DNA from: Caulobacter sp.
Lineage (GTDB): Bacteria; Pseudomonadota; Alphaproteobacteria; Caulobacterales; Caulobacteraceae
Reading direction: 5' to 3'
DNA: 40,004 bases
Assembly (NCBI GenBank): GCA_028291265.1
Contig: JAQGIK010000124.1
Location: 1 to 40,004 of the forward strand
In this document: positions 18,317 to 26,888 of the stretch, in pieces
Numbering within the stretch: position 1 is the first letter of the stretch
Layout of the letters: the number at the start of each line of letters is the position of its first letter
The notes under the pieces: model-generated
Databases searched by the model: none
Seen by the model: only the letters and a program-made list of their open reading frames with translations
Told to the model about the DNA's origin: nothing
Made by a program: the position numbers and the translations under genes

Positions 18317-19351
18317 ATGACGCCGGGCATCAAAAGCATGACCGCAGAGTTCACCGTCGGCGCCGGCTTCGCGCGCGGCCTGCTCGACTTCGCGGTCCGC
18401 AAGGGCGCGTCGCGGGACGCCCTGCTGGCCGCCGCCGGGATCGAGCCGGCGGCGCTGGAGGAGATGACGGGCCGCCTGCCGTTCGCCGCCTATGTCGCCC
18501 TGGTCCGCGCCGCCAAGGCCGTGACCGGCGACCCGGCCCTGGCCCTGCACTACGGCGAGCAGGTCGACATCTCGAAGGTTTCCATCGTCGGCCTGCTCGG
18601 CCAGGCGGCGGCGACGATGATCGAGGGCTTCATCCAGCTGAACCGCTTCGTGCGCCTGATCGTCGAGACCCCCAACGGCGGCAACGGCGAACGCTTCCAG
18701 CTGGTCCGCGACCGCCAGGGCGTCTGGGTGGTCGACGCCCGCCTCAGCCCGGACGCCTTCCCCGAACTGACCGAATCGGCCTTCGCCCAGCTGGTCTGCG
18801 GCCCCCGCCGCCACGGCCAGCCCGAGACCCTCAAGGCCGTCCACTTCACCTTCCCGGCCCCGGCCTACGTGGCCGAGTTCGAGCGCATCTTCCGCGTGCC
18901 GGTGGTGTTCGGGGCCCGCCGCAACGCCTTCCTGGTCGACGAGCGCCTGTTCGACAACCGGGTCGCCCTGTTGCCCGACTATGCCGGCGACCTGCTGACG
19001 CAAAGCGCCCGGGCCGAGCTCGAGGCGCTGGACGGCTCCAAGTCGGCGCGCGGCCGGGTCGAGGCGGTGCTGGGACCGATGATCCGCGCCGGCCAGCCGG
19101 GCATGGACGCCGTCGCCCGGCGCCTGAAGATCAGCCGCCAGCGGCTGTACCGCCAGTTGCGGGCCGAGGGGACCAGCTTCGAACAGGTTCTCGACGGCCT
19201 GCGCCATCGCCTCGCCCTGGAATACCTCGGCGAGCAAAACGCCTCGGTCGGCGAGGCCGCCTACCTGCTCGGCTTCTCCGACCCGGCCGCTTTCTCCCGC
19301 GCCTTCAAGCGCTGGACGGGGACCAGCCCGAGGTCGGTCAGAGGTAGCTGA
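18317..19351 (+). CDS. AraC-family transcriptional regulator
   Basis: 344 residues, the length of the subfamily with an N-terminal arabinose-binding-like ligand domain (residues about 20-210) and a C-terminal HTH_18 domain. The HTH is seen in MDAVARRLKISRQRLYRQLR (first helix-turn-helix) and VGEAAYLLGFSDPAAFSRAF followed by RWTGTSPRSVR, the standard AraC ending. Ligand unknown. ATG at 18317 was chosen; in-frame GTG at 18287 or ATG at 18338 are alternatives, and no start has a strong ribosome-binding site. It is divergent from the DUF2306 pair, and its 3' end overlaps the convergent DUF1624-type gene by 14 bases. Confidence 0.92.
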   Translation: MTPGIKSMTAEFTVGAGFARGLLDFAVRKGASRDALLAAAGIEPAALEEMTGRLPFAAYVALVRAAKAVTGDPALALHYGEQVDISKVSIVGLLGQAAATMIEGFIQLNRFVRLIVETPNGGNGERFQLVRDRQGVWVVDARLSPDAFPELTESAFAQLVCGPRRHGQPETLKAVHFTFPAPAYVAEFERIFRVPVVFGARRNAFLVDERLFDNRVALLPDYAGDLLTQSARAELEALDGSKSARGRVEAVLGPMIRAGQPGMDAVARRLKISRQRLYRQLRAEGTSFEQVLDGLRHRLALEYLGEQNASVGEAAYLLGFSDPAAFSRAFKRWTGTSPRSVRGS

Positions 19352-20519
19352 GCCACCAGTCGCGCCGCCGCCGCTTGAGCGCGCCCCACCAGCGGCAGAC
19401 CGGGTAGAGCAGCACCAGCACGATGGCCCAGACCAGATAGACCACCCACAACGGATGGCCCCAGCCGCTCTCGACCAGCGGCTGCGGGTTGGCCATGAAG
19501 CCGACGAAGATCTGCGCCGGATAGCCGGTGGCCAGACCCACCCCCAGCATGATGGCGTGGCCCAGGAAGATGTGCAGGACATAGAAGGCCAGCGGCGCGC
19601 GGCCATAGACCAGCAGGATGTCGGCGAACCAGCCTTTGGCCTTTTCCAGATGCGGCAGCAGCAACAGCGCCGGCCCGAGCGTGATCAGCAGATAGTCGAG
19701 CGAGGGCGGGTATTTGGCGACGTTGAACAGTGAAAAGCCGTCGCGCAGCACCCCCGGCTGGTCGCTCCACGGCCGGGGGTCGCCGTAGATGTTGAAGGTC
19801 CGCAGCAGCAGGAAGGCGACGATCATGCCGAGGCCCAGCCCGGTCAGGATACGGGCCCGCCGCGCCGGCTCCATCTGGAACACCGGCGCCAGGCCGTAGC
19901 CGAAGGCCATCACCCCGATCCACGGGATTAGCGGATAGGAGACGAAGACAAAGCCGTTCCACCCCGGCTGGTGCAGGATCATCCACCATGGCCCGAGCTC
20001 GCCCAGCTGCCCGGCGTTGATCGGGTCGAGCAGGTTGTGCAGCACGATCATGGCCACGCCGATGGCCAGCACCGCCCGCGTCGGCAGCCAGACCAGGGCG
20101 GCCAGCGCGATCATCGAGACGCCGATGGCCCAGATGATGATCAGCGCGAACCCCGGAATATTGAAGTTCCAGCCGAAGTTGATCAGCGTCAGCTCCAGCA
20201 GCACCAGCCACAGCCCGCGCGAGACCAGGAACCAGGACAGCGCCTTCTTGTCCCTGCCATTGTAGCCCTGCAGGAAGGCGCTCATCCCGGCCAGCAGGAC
20301 AAAGGTCGGGGCGCAGAAATGCGTCACCCAGCGGGTCAGGTAGAGGGCCAGATCGGTCTTCGCCGGATCCAGCGGGTCCATGATCCAGGCCTTGTCGTGG
20401 AAATAGTCGCGCACATGGTCGAGAGCCATCAGCACGATGACGGCGCCCCGCAGCATGTCGATGGAGGCGAGACGCTGTTTGGCGGGCGGCTCTGCGCCGG
20501 TGGCGGCAGCGTCGGTCAT
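19338..20519 (-). CDS. DUF1624/heparan-α-glucosaminide N-acetyltransferase-like membrane protein
   Basis: 393 residues, about ten membrane segments. The opening RLASIDMLRGAVIVLMALDHVRDYF is the hallmark of the group (S-I-D-x-L-R-G ... D-H-x-R-x-F) related to acyltransferase-3 proteins; the His in DHVRDYF corresponds to the conserved catalytic-region His. Other conserved pieces are FCAPTFVLLAGMSAFL, PLIPWIGVMAFGYGLAP and GRAPLAFYVLHIFLGH. A transmembrane acyl-transfer role is likely, with unknown substrate. ATG at 20519 has GGGAGG upstream, partly inside a small hairpin (20528-20543). It is convergent with the AraC gene. Confidence 0.88.
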   Translation of the reverse strand: MTDAAATGAEPPAKQRLASIDMLRGAVIVLMALDHVRDYFHDKAWIMDPLDPAKTDLALYLTRWVTHFCAPTFVLLAGMSAFLQGYNGRDKKALSWFLVSRGLWLVLLELTLINFGWNFNIPGFALIIIWAIGVSMIALAALVWLPTRAVLAIGVAMIVLHNLLDPINAGQLGELGPWWMILHQPGWNGFVFVSYPLIPWIGVMAFGYGLAPVFQMEPARRARILTGLGLGMIVAFLLLRTFNIYGDPRPWSDQPGVLRDGFSLFNVAKYPPSLDYLLITLGPALLLLPHLEKAKGWFADILLVYGRAPLAFYVLHIFLGHAIMLGVGLATGYPAQIFVGFMANPQPLVESGWGHPLWVVYLVWAIVLVLLYPVCRWWGALKRRRRDWWLSYL

Positions 20520-20527
20520 GGATGGCC

Positions 20528-20543
20528 CTCCCCGGAGACGGGG
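20528..20543 (-). promoter_or_regulatory. hairpin overlapping the ribosome-binding site of the DUF1624-type gene
   Basis: TCCCC (20528-20532) and GGGGA (20539-20543) can pair around a 6-base loop. On the transcript the second arm is the GGGGA part of GGGGAGGG, the ribosome-binding site about 9 bases before the ATG, so the stem could lower translation. The stem is only five base pairs. Confidence 0.3.
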
Positions 20544-20612
20544 ATTTTGACCCTGCGTCGCGGCAAGGGGCAAGCGCCGTTCCGCCTCCGCCCCGAAGAG
20601 ATCAGCCCCCTC

Positions 20613-21257
20613 TCAGGCGGCGTCCGCCGCCGCAAAGTGGGCCATCTGGTCGTCGTACGCCTTGACGAAGGCCGGCCGGGCCGTGGCACGCGCGACATAG
20701 GCGCGGCAGGCGGGATAGCGCGCCAGCCCGTCGAACCGATCGACGAGGCGCAGCACGTCCGACATCAGGATGTCGGCGACGGAAAAACGCCCGACCAGCC
20801 ATCCGCCGCCGGCTAGGATCATTTCCATGTGCTTGAGCCGGTGTTCGAGGAAGGAGTCGAAGAACTTCCGCATCGGCGTTTCGTCGGTGTCGCCCGAGAA
20901 CATGAAGAACGACCAGGGCTGGCTCGCGGCCTCGACGGACGCGAGCGCCGCGAACAGCCATTGCTTGACGTCGCTGCGGCCGCGCCGATCCGTCGGCATC
21001 AGCCTGTCGCTCAGCTCGCCGATGTGGAGCAGGATGGCGCCGCTCTCGAAGATCGAGAGGTCCCCATCGGTCAGCCACGGGACCTGGCTGAACGGCTGGT
21101 GCGCCAGGTGCTCGGGCGGGCGATCCTTGAAGGGCGTGCTCTCGACGCGGTAGGGCAGCCCGGCCTCTTCCAGCGCCCAGCGCACGCGCAGGTCGCGCAC
21201 AAAGCCGCGCGGCGTCTCGGGAACCCAGTCGTAGGTGGTGAGGACGATCTCGCTCAT
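20613..21257 (-). CDS. Glutathione S-transferase family protein
   Basis: 214 residues, third gene of the ArsR-SRPBCC-GST operon; its ATG overlaps the SRPBCC stop by 4 bases. Thioredoxin-like N-terminal domain: TTYDWVPETPRGFVRDLRVR with the region after the first β-strand, then FSQVPWLTDGDLSIFESGAI, which contains the cis-Pro and the ES pair that binds the glutathione γ-glutamyl group. C-terminal helical domain: GGGWLVGRFSVADILMSDVL. It probably acts on an electrophile in the cytoplasm. The link to a regulator and an SRPBCC protein suggests a small-molecule response, but no substrate can be named. Confidence 0.9.
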   Translation of the reverse strand: MSEIVLTTYDWVPETPRGFVRDLRVRWALEEAGLPYRVESTPFKDRPPEHLAHQPFSQVPWLTDGDLSIFESGAILLHIGELSDRLMPTDRRGRSDVKQWLFAALASVEAASQPWSFFMFSGDTDETPMRKFFDSFLEHRLKHMEMILAGGGWLVGRFSVADILMSDVLRLVDRFDGLARYPACRAYVARATARPAFVKAYDDQMAHFAAADAA

Positions 21258-21688
21258 TCGCTGTCTCCAAGGAATACCGGAAGCTTGTCGAGCAGGCCTT
21301 TCCAGCCTGCCTCGTGACTTGCGCGCGCCGCCTCGTCGGGCAGGTGCTCGTGGGTCAGGGTCAGCTCGGTGCCGCCCTCGAACGGCTCGAGCCGGAACGT
21401 CACCAGCGAGGCCGGTTCCGGCGTCCCGGGCAGGTCCCAGGTGAAGGCCAGCCGCTTCTCGGGAACCACCTCCCGATAGAGTCCGGTCGGGTTGTGCTCG
21501 TCGCCATTGAGCAGTCGGAACACGACGCTGAAGCGGCCGCCCGGACGCACGTCGGCCACCACGTCGAGGGTCGGGCCCGCATCGGGACCCCACCACTGCA
21601 GCATCTGCTCGGGCCGGGTGATCGCCGCCCAGACCCTGGCCGGCGGCGCCTTGATCCGGCGCACGAGGGTCACGCTCGGCAGGGTCAT
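21254..21688 (-). CDS. SRPBCC/AHSA1-domain protein
   Basis: 144 residues. RRIKAPPARVWAAITRPEQM is the opening strand and helix of the activator-of-Hsp90-like SRPBCC fold, LQWWGPDAG the typical W-W-G-P motif, RPGGRFSVVF and GLYREVVPEKRLAFTW the following strands, and LTLTHEHLPDEAARASHEAG the final part with WKGLLDKL. Such proteins have a deep hydrophobic cavity. When paired with ArsR-type regulators they may bind or modify a ligand, but the reaction is not known. Start ATG at 21688 overlaps the ArsR stop (ATGA), and its own stop overlaps the GST start. Confidence 0.92.
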   Translation of the reverse strand: MTLPSVTLVRRIKAPPARVWAAITRPEQMLQWWGPDAGPTLDVVADVRPGGRFSVVFRLLNGDEHNPTGLYREVVPEKRLAFTWDLPGTPEPASLVTFRLEPFEGGTELTLTHEHLPDEAARASHEAGWKGLLDKLPVFLGDSE

Positions 21689-22023
21689 GGCTCGCCCTCC
21701 TCTTCGACGAAGGCGGCCAGTCGATCCAGGCTGGCCGTCCAGAAGCGTTCGTACCGGCCCAGCCACGCCATCGCCTCCCGCATCGGGGCGGGCGAAAGGT
21801 TCACCGCCACGGTGCGGCCGGTCTTGGTCCGGGTGATCAATCCGGCGTCGGACAGCACGTCCAGATGCTTGGTCATGCCGGGCAGCTTCAGCGAAAAAGG
21901 ACGCGCCAGCTCGCTGACCGAAAGCCCCGGTTCGTCCATCAGGCGCTGCAGCACCCCGCGCCGGGTGGCATCGGCCAGGGCCCGGAAGGTGCGGTCCATG
22001 TCTGATGTCTGATACTTCGCCAT
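21685..22023 (-). CDS. ArsR-family (SRPBCC-linked) transcriptional regulator
   Basis: 112 residues, a winged-helix regulator without the cysteine metal site of classical ArsR. DRTFRALADATRRGVLQRLM is the first helix pair, LSVSELARPFSLKLPGMTKH the recognition HTH, and LDVLSDAGLITRTKTGRTVAV the wing. It heads an operon with the SRPBCC and GST genes and is expected to repress it. A perfect 9-bp inverted repeat covers the annotated ATG (22012-22035), so translation may begin instead at Met9 (ATG at 21999), where the conserved domain starts. Neither ATG has a clear ribosome-binding site. Confidence 0.92.
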   Translation of the reverse strand: MAKYQTSDMDRTFRALADATRRGVLQRLMDEPGLSVSELARPFSLKLPGMTKHLDVLSDAGLITRTKTGRTVAVNLSPAPMREAMAWLGRYERFWTASLDRLAAFVEEEGEP

Positions 22024-22035
22024 ATAGCGAAGTAT
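22012..22035. promoter_or_regulatory. inverted repeat, likely operator of the ArsR-SRPBCC-GST operon
   Basis: ATACTTCGC (22012-22020) and GCGAAGTAT (22027-22035) are perfect reverse complements around CATATA. It is AT-richer than its surroundings and sits at the 5' end of the ArsR-type gene, overlapping the annotated start codon. Position and symmetry fit self-regulation by the ArsR dimer. The binding protein is inferred from location. Confidence 0.6.
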
Positions 22036-22078
22036 TCATCGTTCAGGCCGGCGGAGTCAACCGGCGAACCGGGAGGCG

Positions 22079-23242
22079 CTACTTCGCCTTGTCCATCAGC
22101 CCGGCAAACCGCTCGAACAGGTACAGGCTGTCGGTCGGCCCGGGCGAGGCTTCCGGGTGGTGCTGGACGCTGAACACCGGCCTGTCGGTCAGGGCCAGGC
22201 CGGCGTTGGTGCCGTCGAACAGCGACACATGGGTCTCGGTGACGGCGGCCGGCAGGCTGTCGCGGTCGACCGTAAAGCCATGGTTCATCGAGACGATCTC
22301 GACCTTGCCGGTGGTCAGGTCCTTGACCGGATGGTTGGCCCCGTGGTGGCCCTGGTCCATCTTCACCGTGCTCGCGCCGAGCGCCCGGGCCAGCATCTGG
22401 TGGCCCAGGCAGATGCCGAACACCGGCGTGCCGCTGTCGACCAGCTTCCGGATCTCCGGCACCGCATAGACGCCCGTCGCGGCCGGGTCGCCCGGCCCGT
22501 TCGACAGCAGCACCCCGTCCGGCTTGCGGGCCAGGATGTCCTCGGCGCTGGTGTCGGCCGGCACCACGGTGGCGCGGGCCCCGATCGAGGCGAGGCTGCG
22601 CAGGATGTTGCGCTTGACCCCGTAGTCGACGACCACGACCTCGTACTTGGGCGTCTCCAGCCGGTCGTAGCCGCCTTCCCAGTCCCAGCGGGTCTCGTCC
22701 CAGGTGAAGGTCTGGCGGGTGGTGGCGTCCTTGGCGAGATCGAGGCCTTCGAGGCCCGACCAGGCGGCCGCCTTGGCCTGCAACGCGGGAAGGTCGAACG
22801 CGCCGGTCGGGCTGTGGGCGATGACCGCGTGCGGCATGCCCTTTTCGCGGATCAGCCTGGTCAGGCTGCGGGTGTCGACCCCGGCCAGACCGACGACGCC
22901 GCGCCGCAGCATCCAGTCGTTGAGATTGGCGTTGGCCCGCCAGTTCGCCGGCTCGGTCGGGACGTCGCGGAAGATGGCCCCGCGGGCGGCGGTCTCTGAC
23001 CCGCCGCTCATCTGTTCCAGGTCTTCGCTGTTGGTGCCGGTGTTGCCCATGTGCGGGAAGGTGAAGGCGACGATCTGGGCCATGTAGGAGGGATCGGTGA
23101 GGATCTCCTGGTAGCCGGTCATGGCGGTGTTGAAACAGACCTCGCCGACCGCGTCGCCCGTCGCCCCGACCCCGATCCCCTGCAGGACCGTGCCGTCGGC
23201 GAGGACCAGAACGCCGGTGACGCCGGGAAGAAGGTCGGTCAT
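22079..23242 (-). CDS. carA: Carbamoyl-phosphate synthetase small chain CarA
   Basis: 387 residues, normal length. CarA hydrolyses glutamine and passes ammonia to CarB. The N-terminal CPSase domain has [20 protein letters not shown] and [18 protein letters not shown]. The class I amidotransferase domain has [27 protein letters not shown], the nucleophile Cys in [11 protein letters not shown], and the His/Glu of the triad in [11 protein letters not shown]. The ATG at 23242 was chosen because it matches the family N-terminus ([20 protein letters not shown]). A promoter-like pair lies in the 96-base divergent gap to the DUF1272 gene. carB is about 6.7 kb away on the same strand, so the subunits are made from separate transcripts. 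Confidence 0.98.
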   Translation of the reverse strand: MTDLLPGVTGVLVLADGTVLQGIGVGATGDAVGEVCFNTAMTGYQEILTDPSYMAQIVAFTFPHMGNTGTNSEDLEQMSGGSETAARGAIFRDVPTEPANWRANANLNDWMLRRGVVGLAGVDTRSLTRLIREKGMPHAVIAHSPTGAFDLPALQAKAAAWSGLEGLDLAKDATTRQTFTWDETRWDWEGGYDRLETPKYEVVVVDYGVKRNILRSLASIGARATVVPADTSAEDILARKPDGVLLSNGPGDPAATGVYAVPEIRKLVDSGTPVFGICLGHQMLARALGASTVKMDQGHHGANHPVKDLTTGKVEIVSMNHGFTVDRDSLPAAVTETHVSLFDGTNAGLALTDRPVFSVQHHPEASPGPTDSLYLFERFAGLMDKAK

Positions 23243-23291
23243 GGCGTGGGCTCTCAAAAGTGGCTTGGGGGTGGCTGGACAAACGGGCGCG

Positions 23292-23320
23292 TTGGTAGTG
23301 AGTCGAACCCGCCCGGTCAA
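23292..23320 (-). promoter_or_regulatory. probable carA promoter
   Basis: On the reverse strand TTGACC (23320-23315) and TACCAA (23297-23292) are 17 bases apart, ending 49 bases before the carA ATG. A GAGTC (GANTC, the CcrM methylation target in Caulobacterales) lies between the two boxes at 23300-23304. The -35 box is good, the -10 box weak. Confidence 0.45.
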
Positions 23321-23338
23321 ACGCTATCGGAGGGCGGT

Positions 23339-23581
23339 ATGCTCCAACTTCGGCCGAACTGCGAATGTTGTGATCGCGATCTCGCCCCCGACGCGGCCGG
23401 GGCGATGATCTGCAGCTTCGAATGCACCTTCTGCGAGGGGTGCGCGGCGGACCGCTTCGGCGGCGTCTGTCCCAACTGCGGCGGCGGACTGGTGGCCAGG
23501 CCGGCCCGGCCGACGGCCTTGCTGGCCAAGGCCCCGGGGTCGAGCGAGCGGGTTCTCAAGACCCACGGCGTACGCGGTTAG
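23339..23581 (+). CDS. DUF1272 zinc-ribbon-like small protein
   Basis: 80 residues. Nine cysteines (8, 10, 11, 25, 29, 32, 35, 44, 47) fall in the DUF1272 pattern: RPNCECCDRDL, AMICSFECTFCEGCA and GVCPNCGGGL. They probably bind two zinc ions. The family's role is unknown. The C-terminal tail (ARPTALLAKAPGSSERVLKT) is basic and variable. ATG with CGGAGGG five bases upstream. It is divergent from carA and lies 80 bases before the polyamine dehydrogenase gene. Confidence 0.92.
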   Translation: MLQLRPNCECCDRDLAPDAAGAMICSFECTFCEGCAADRFGGVCPNCGGGLVARPARPTALLAKAPGSSERVLKTHGVRG

Positions 23582-23661
23582 CCCATCGGCCTGCCCCGTG
23601 GTAAGACCGCGCCCCGATCGCGGCGGCGACCCTGTTCGCGACGGCGTGGCGTTGAAAAGAG

Positions 23662-24873
23662 GTGGCGATGAGCAGGGTTCTGGTGATCGGGGCGGGCGGC
23701 GTGGGATCGGTGGCGGTCCACAAGATGGCGATGAACAGCGACATCTTCACTCACATCACCCTGGCCAGCCGCACCAGGGCCAAGTGCGACGCCATCGCCG
23801 GCTCCGTGAAGCAGCGGACAGGCGTGACCATCGACACCGCCCGGATCGACGCCGACGATGTCGCCGCCACCATCGCGCTGATCAGGGCGGTGGGGCCCGC
23901 GCTGGTGGTCAATCTGGCGCTGCCCTACCAGGACCTGGCCATCATGGACGCCTGCCTGGCGACCGGGACCCACTATCTCGACACCGCCAACTACGAGCCG
24001 CGTGACGAGGCGAAGTTCGAATACAGCTGGCAATGGGCCTATCAGGACCGCTTCCGCGAGGCCGGCCTGATGGCCCTGCTGGGCTCGGGCTTCGACCCGG
24101 GCGTGACCTCGGTCTTCGCCACCTACACCAGGAAGCACCTGCTCGACCGCATCGACACCCTCGACATTCTCGACTGCAACGGCGGCGACACCGGACTGCC
24201 CTTCGCCACCAATTTCAATCCCGAGATCAACCTGCGCGAAGTGACCGCCCCGTCGCGTCACTGGGAGAACGGCGCCTGGGTCGAAGGCCCGGCCCTGGCG
24301 CACAAACAGGTCTTCGATTTCGACCAGGTCGGCCCGAAGAACATGTACCTCATGTACCATGAGGAACTGGAATCCCTGGTCAAATTCCTTCCTGAAATCA
24401 AACGCATCCGCTTCTGGATGACCTTCGGTGACTCCTATCTCAAGCATCTGGAAGTGCTGGAGAACGTCGGCCTGACCCGCATCGACCCGGTGATGTTCGA
24501 GGGCCGCGAGATCATCCCGATCCAGTTCCTGAAGGCCCTGCTGCCGGAGCCTGCCTCCCTCGGTCCGCTGACCAGGGGCAAGACCAACATCGGCACCATC
24601 GCGACCGGGGTGAAGGATGGCGGGGCGAAGACCGTCTACGTCAACAACGTCTGCGACCACGAAGAGGCCTACGCCGAGACCGGCAACCAGGCGGTCAGCT
24701 ACACCACCGGCGTCCCGGCGATGATCGGCGCAGCCCTGATGCTGACCGGCCGGTGGAAGGGCGAGGGGGTGTTCAACATGGAGCAGCTCGACCCCGATCC
24801 CTTCATGGACATGCTGAACCGGCACGGTCTGCCGTGGGCGGTCCGCGACCTCGACGCCCCCCTGGCCTTCTGA
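23662..24873 (+). CDS. Carboxynorspermidine/carboxyspermidine dehydrogenase (saccharopine dehydrogenase family)
   Basis: 403 residues. N-terminal Rossmann fold VLVIGAGGVGSVAVHK, then NLALPYQDLAIMDACLATGT and HYLDTANYEP, followed by GSGFDPGVTSVFA; these are typical of the saccharopine dehydrogenase-like CASDH group. The C-terminal part has TKTNIG-like RGKTNIGTIATGVKDG and TTGVPAMIGAALMLTGRW. The enzyme condenses aspartate β-semialdehyde with a diamine and reduces the product with NADPH to carboxy(nor)spermidine. The next gene, 14 bases downstream, encodes the matching decarboxylase, which settles the choice over plain saccharopine dehydrogenase. Whether the diamine is putrescine or diaminopropane cannot be told from sequence. 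An AGAGGTGG site precedes the ATG. Confidence 0.93.
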   Translation: MAMSRVLVIGAGGVGSVAVHKMAMNSDIFTHITLASRTRAKCDAIAGSVKQRTGVTIDTARIDADDVAATIALIRAVGPALVVNLALPYQDLAIMDACLATGTHYLDTANYEPRDEAKFEYSWQWAYQDRFREAGLMALLGSGFDPGVTSVFATYTRKHLLDRIDTLDILDCNGGDTGLPFATNFNPEINLREVTAPSRHWENGAWVEGPALAHKQVFDFDQVGPKNMYLMYHEELESLVKFLPEIKRIRFWMTFGDSYLKHLEVLENVGLTRIDPVMFEGREIIPIQFLKALLPEPASLGPLTRGKTNIGTIATGVKDGGAKTVYVNNVCDHEEAYAETGNQAVSYTTGVPAMIGAALMLTGRWKGEGVFNMEQLDPDPFMDMLNRHGLPWAVRDLDAPLAF

Positions 24874-24887
24874 TCGGGCGGCGACAG

Positions 24888-26072
24888 ATGGAAACCAGGG
24901 CTGGCGGTCCCGGCGCCTTCGCCGGCTTTGATCTGGGCCGCGTGCCTTCGCCCTGCTTCGTCGTCGACGAGGCGGCGGTGCGGCGAAATCTCGCCATCCT
25001 CAAGGATGTGGGCGACCGATCCGGCGCGCGGGTGCTGCTGGCGCTGAAGGCCTTTTCGATGTGGTCGCTGGCCGGGGTGGTCGGTGAATATCTGGACGGA
25101 ACCTGCGCCTCGGGCCTGTGGGAGGCGCGGCTGGCACGCGAGCACTATCAGGGCGAGCTGACCACCTATTCGCCCGCCTACCGCCGCGAGGACCTGCCCG
25201 AGATCCTGAAGCTGTCGGATGCGGTGATCTTCAACTCGCCCGACCAGATCGCCCGCTTCGCCGACCTGATCGCCGCCGCCCGCGCGGCCGGCGAGGTGTT
25301 CGACATCGGCCTGCGGCTGAACCCCGAATGCAGCCAGGGCGAGGTCGCAAAGTATGACCCCTGCCAACCGGGCTCCCGCCTGGGCTTTCCGGTCTCCCGG
25401 CTGCGTCCCGAACATCTGGTCGGCGTCGATGGCCTGCACATCCATGCCCTGTGCGAACAGGACTTCGAGCCGCTGCATCGCATCTGGGCCTCGCTCGAGC
25501 CGCGACTGGCCGGCCTGACCTCGGGTCTGAAGTGGCTCAACCTCGGCGGCGGCCACCACATCACCCGCGCCGATTACCAGCGCGAGGACCTGATCGCCTT
25601 GCTGCGCCAGATCGCCGACCGCCACGGCCTGCGGGTGTTGATCGAGCCGGGCGAGGCCGTCGCCCTGGACGCCGGCATTCTGGTCGGCGAGATCCTCGAC
25701 ACCTTCGACAACGGCATGCCGGTCGCCATCACCGACATCTCGGCCACCTGCCACATGCCCGACGTCATCGAGGCGCCCTACCGGCCGGCCCTGCTGGGCG
25801 AGGTCGAAGCCGAGAATGGGGGCGGCGTCACGGTCCGCATCGGCGGCCCCTCCTGCCTGGCCGGCGACATCATCGGCGACTACCGGTTCGCGGCGCGCCC
25901 GGCCGTCGGAACCCGCATCGCCTTCCTCGACCAGGCCCACTATTCGATGGTCAAGACCAACACCTTCAACGGCGTGCCGCTGCCGTCCATCGCCCTGTGG
26001 AACAGCGACACCGACGCCCTGAGGATTGTCCGGCGGTTCGACTACGCGGATTTCCGCGACCGGCTCTCCTGA
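24888..26072 (+). CDS. nspC: Carboxynorspermidine decarboxylase
   Basis: 394 residues, a PLP-dependent alanine-racemase-fold decarboxylase. The PLP lysine is Lys54 in VLLALKAFSMWSL. NspC-type features: YLDGTCASGLWEARLAREHY, HIHALCEQDFEPL, LNLGGGHHITRADY, IEPGEAVALDAG, the DISATCHMPDVIEAPYRP active-site Cys/Asp segment, and GGPSCLAGDIIGDY. It removes CO2 from carboxy(nor)spermidine to give the triamine. It follows the dehydrogenase by 14 bases, so the pair is one operon. ATG at 24888 is the only start that leaves the full N-terminus without running back into the dehydrogenase gene. Confidence 0.95.
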   Translation: METRAGGPGAFAGFDLGRVPSPCFVVDEAAVRRNLAILKDVGDRSGARVLLALKAFSMWSLAGVVGEYLDGTCASGLWEARLAREHYQGELTTYSPAYRREDLPEILKLSDAVIFNSPDQIARFADLIAAARAAGEVFDIGLRLNPECSQGEVAKYDPCQPGSRLGFPVSRLRPEHLVGVDGLHIHALCEQDFEPLHRIWASLEPRLAGLTSGLKWLNLGGGHHITRADYQREDLIALLRQIADRHGLRVLIEPGEAVALDAGILVGEILDTFDNGMPVAITDISATCHMPDVIEAPYRPALLGEVEAENGGGVTVRIGGPSCLAGDIIGDYRFAARPAVGTRIAFLDQAHYSMVKTNTFNGVPLPSIALWNSDTDALRIVRRFDYADFRDRLS

Positions 26073-26125
26073 CAGCTCCGCATCGGTGATTGGCGCCCCG
26101 CCGCTCCGCCGCTAGAACCCCGGCC

Positions 26126-26821
26126 ATGCGCATCACCACGGTCGGCCTCGACGCCGACGACACCCTCTGGCACAACGAGACCCTGTTCCGCCTGACCCAC
26201 GCGCGGTTCCTGGCCCTGCTCGAACCGCACGCCGACGAGGCGGCCCTGCAGTCGCGCCTGGCCGAGGCCGAACAGCGCAACCTCCGGCTCTACGGCTACG
26301 GCGTGAAGGGCTTCACCCTCTCGATGATCGAGACGGCCATCGAGATCACCCACGGCGACGTCCCCGTCCGCGTCATCCGCGAAATCCTCGCCGCCGGCCG
26401 CGAGATGCTGACCGAGCCGGTCGAGCCGCTGCCCGGCGTCGAGACCGCCCTGGCCCAGCTTTCGGAAAAATACCGCCTGGTGCTGATCACCAAGGGCGAT
26501 CTGCTCCACCAGGAGCAGAAGCTGGCGGCCAGCGGCCTCGGCGACCTGTTCGCCGCCGTCGAGATCGTCAGCGAGAAGGACCGCGGCGCCTACGAGCGGG
26601 TCTTTTCCCGTCACGGCACGGGGGCGGCCGAGGCGGTGATGGCCGGCAATTCGGTGAAGTCCGACATCATCCCGGCGCTCGAGGCCGGCGCCTGGGCGGC
26701 GCTGATTCCCTACCCGCTGGTCTGGGCCCATGAGGCGGCGACGGCGCCGAAGGACCATCCCCGCTACCGCGAACTGGCCAGCCTGGCCGACCTGCCTGGT
26801 TGGCTCGACACCCTCGCCTGA
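26126..26821 (+). CDS. HAD-superfamily hydrolase
   Basis: 231 residues. HAD motif I is VGLDADDTLWHNE with the nucleophile Asp9 and general acid Asp11; motif II is VLITKGD (Thr); motif III Lys in SEKDRGAYERVF; motif IV acidic residues in VMAGNSVKSDIIPALEAGAW. The α-helical cap lies between motifs I and II. It is expected to hydrolyse a phosphate ester or phosphonate; the substrate is unknown. It begins 53 bases after the decarboxylase on the same strand and may be co-transcribed. A hairpin follows its stop. Confidence 0.9.
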   Translation: MRITTVGLDADDTLWHNETLFRLTHARFLALLEPHADEAALQSRLAEAEQRNLRLYGYGVKGFTLSMIETAIEITHGDVPVRVIREILAAGREMLTEPVEPLPGVETALAQLSEKYRLVLITKGDLLHQEQKLAASGLGDLFAAVEIVSEKDRGAYERVFSRHGTGAAEAVMAGNSVKSDIIPALEAGAWAALIPYPLVWAHEAATAPKDHPRYRELASLADLPGWLDTLA

Positions 26822-26838
26822 GCGGACATGCGATAATA

Positions 26839-26865
26839 GGCGGGCCGCTTCGATAAGGCCCCGCC
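26839..26865 (+). terminator. possible terminator after the polyamine/HAD genes
   Basis: GGCGGG-CC (26839-26846) pairs with GGCCCCGCC (26857-26865), with one bulged base and a 10-base loop, 17 bases past the HAD stop. No T-run follows. Confidence 0.35.
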
Positions 26866-26888
26866 ATGCCGCCGACCGCCCCGACGCC

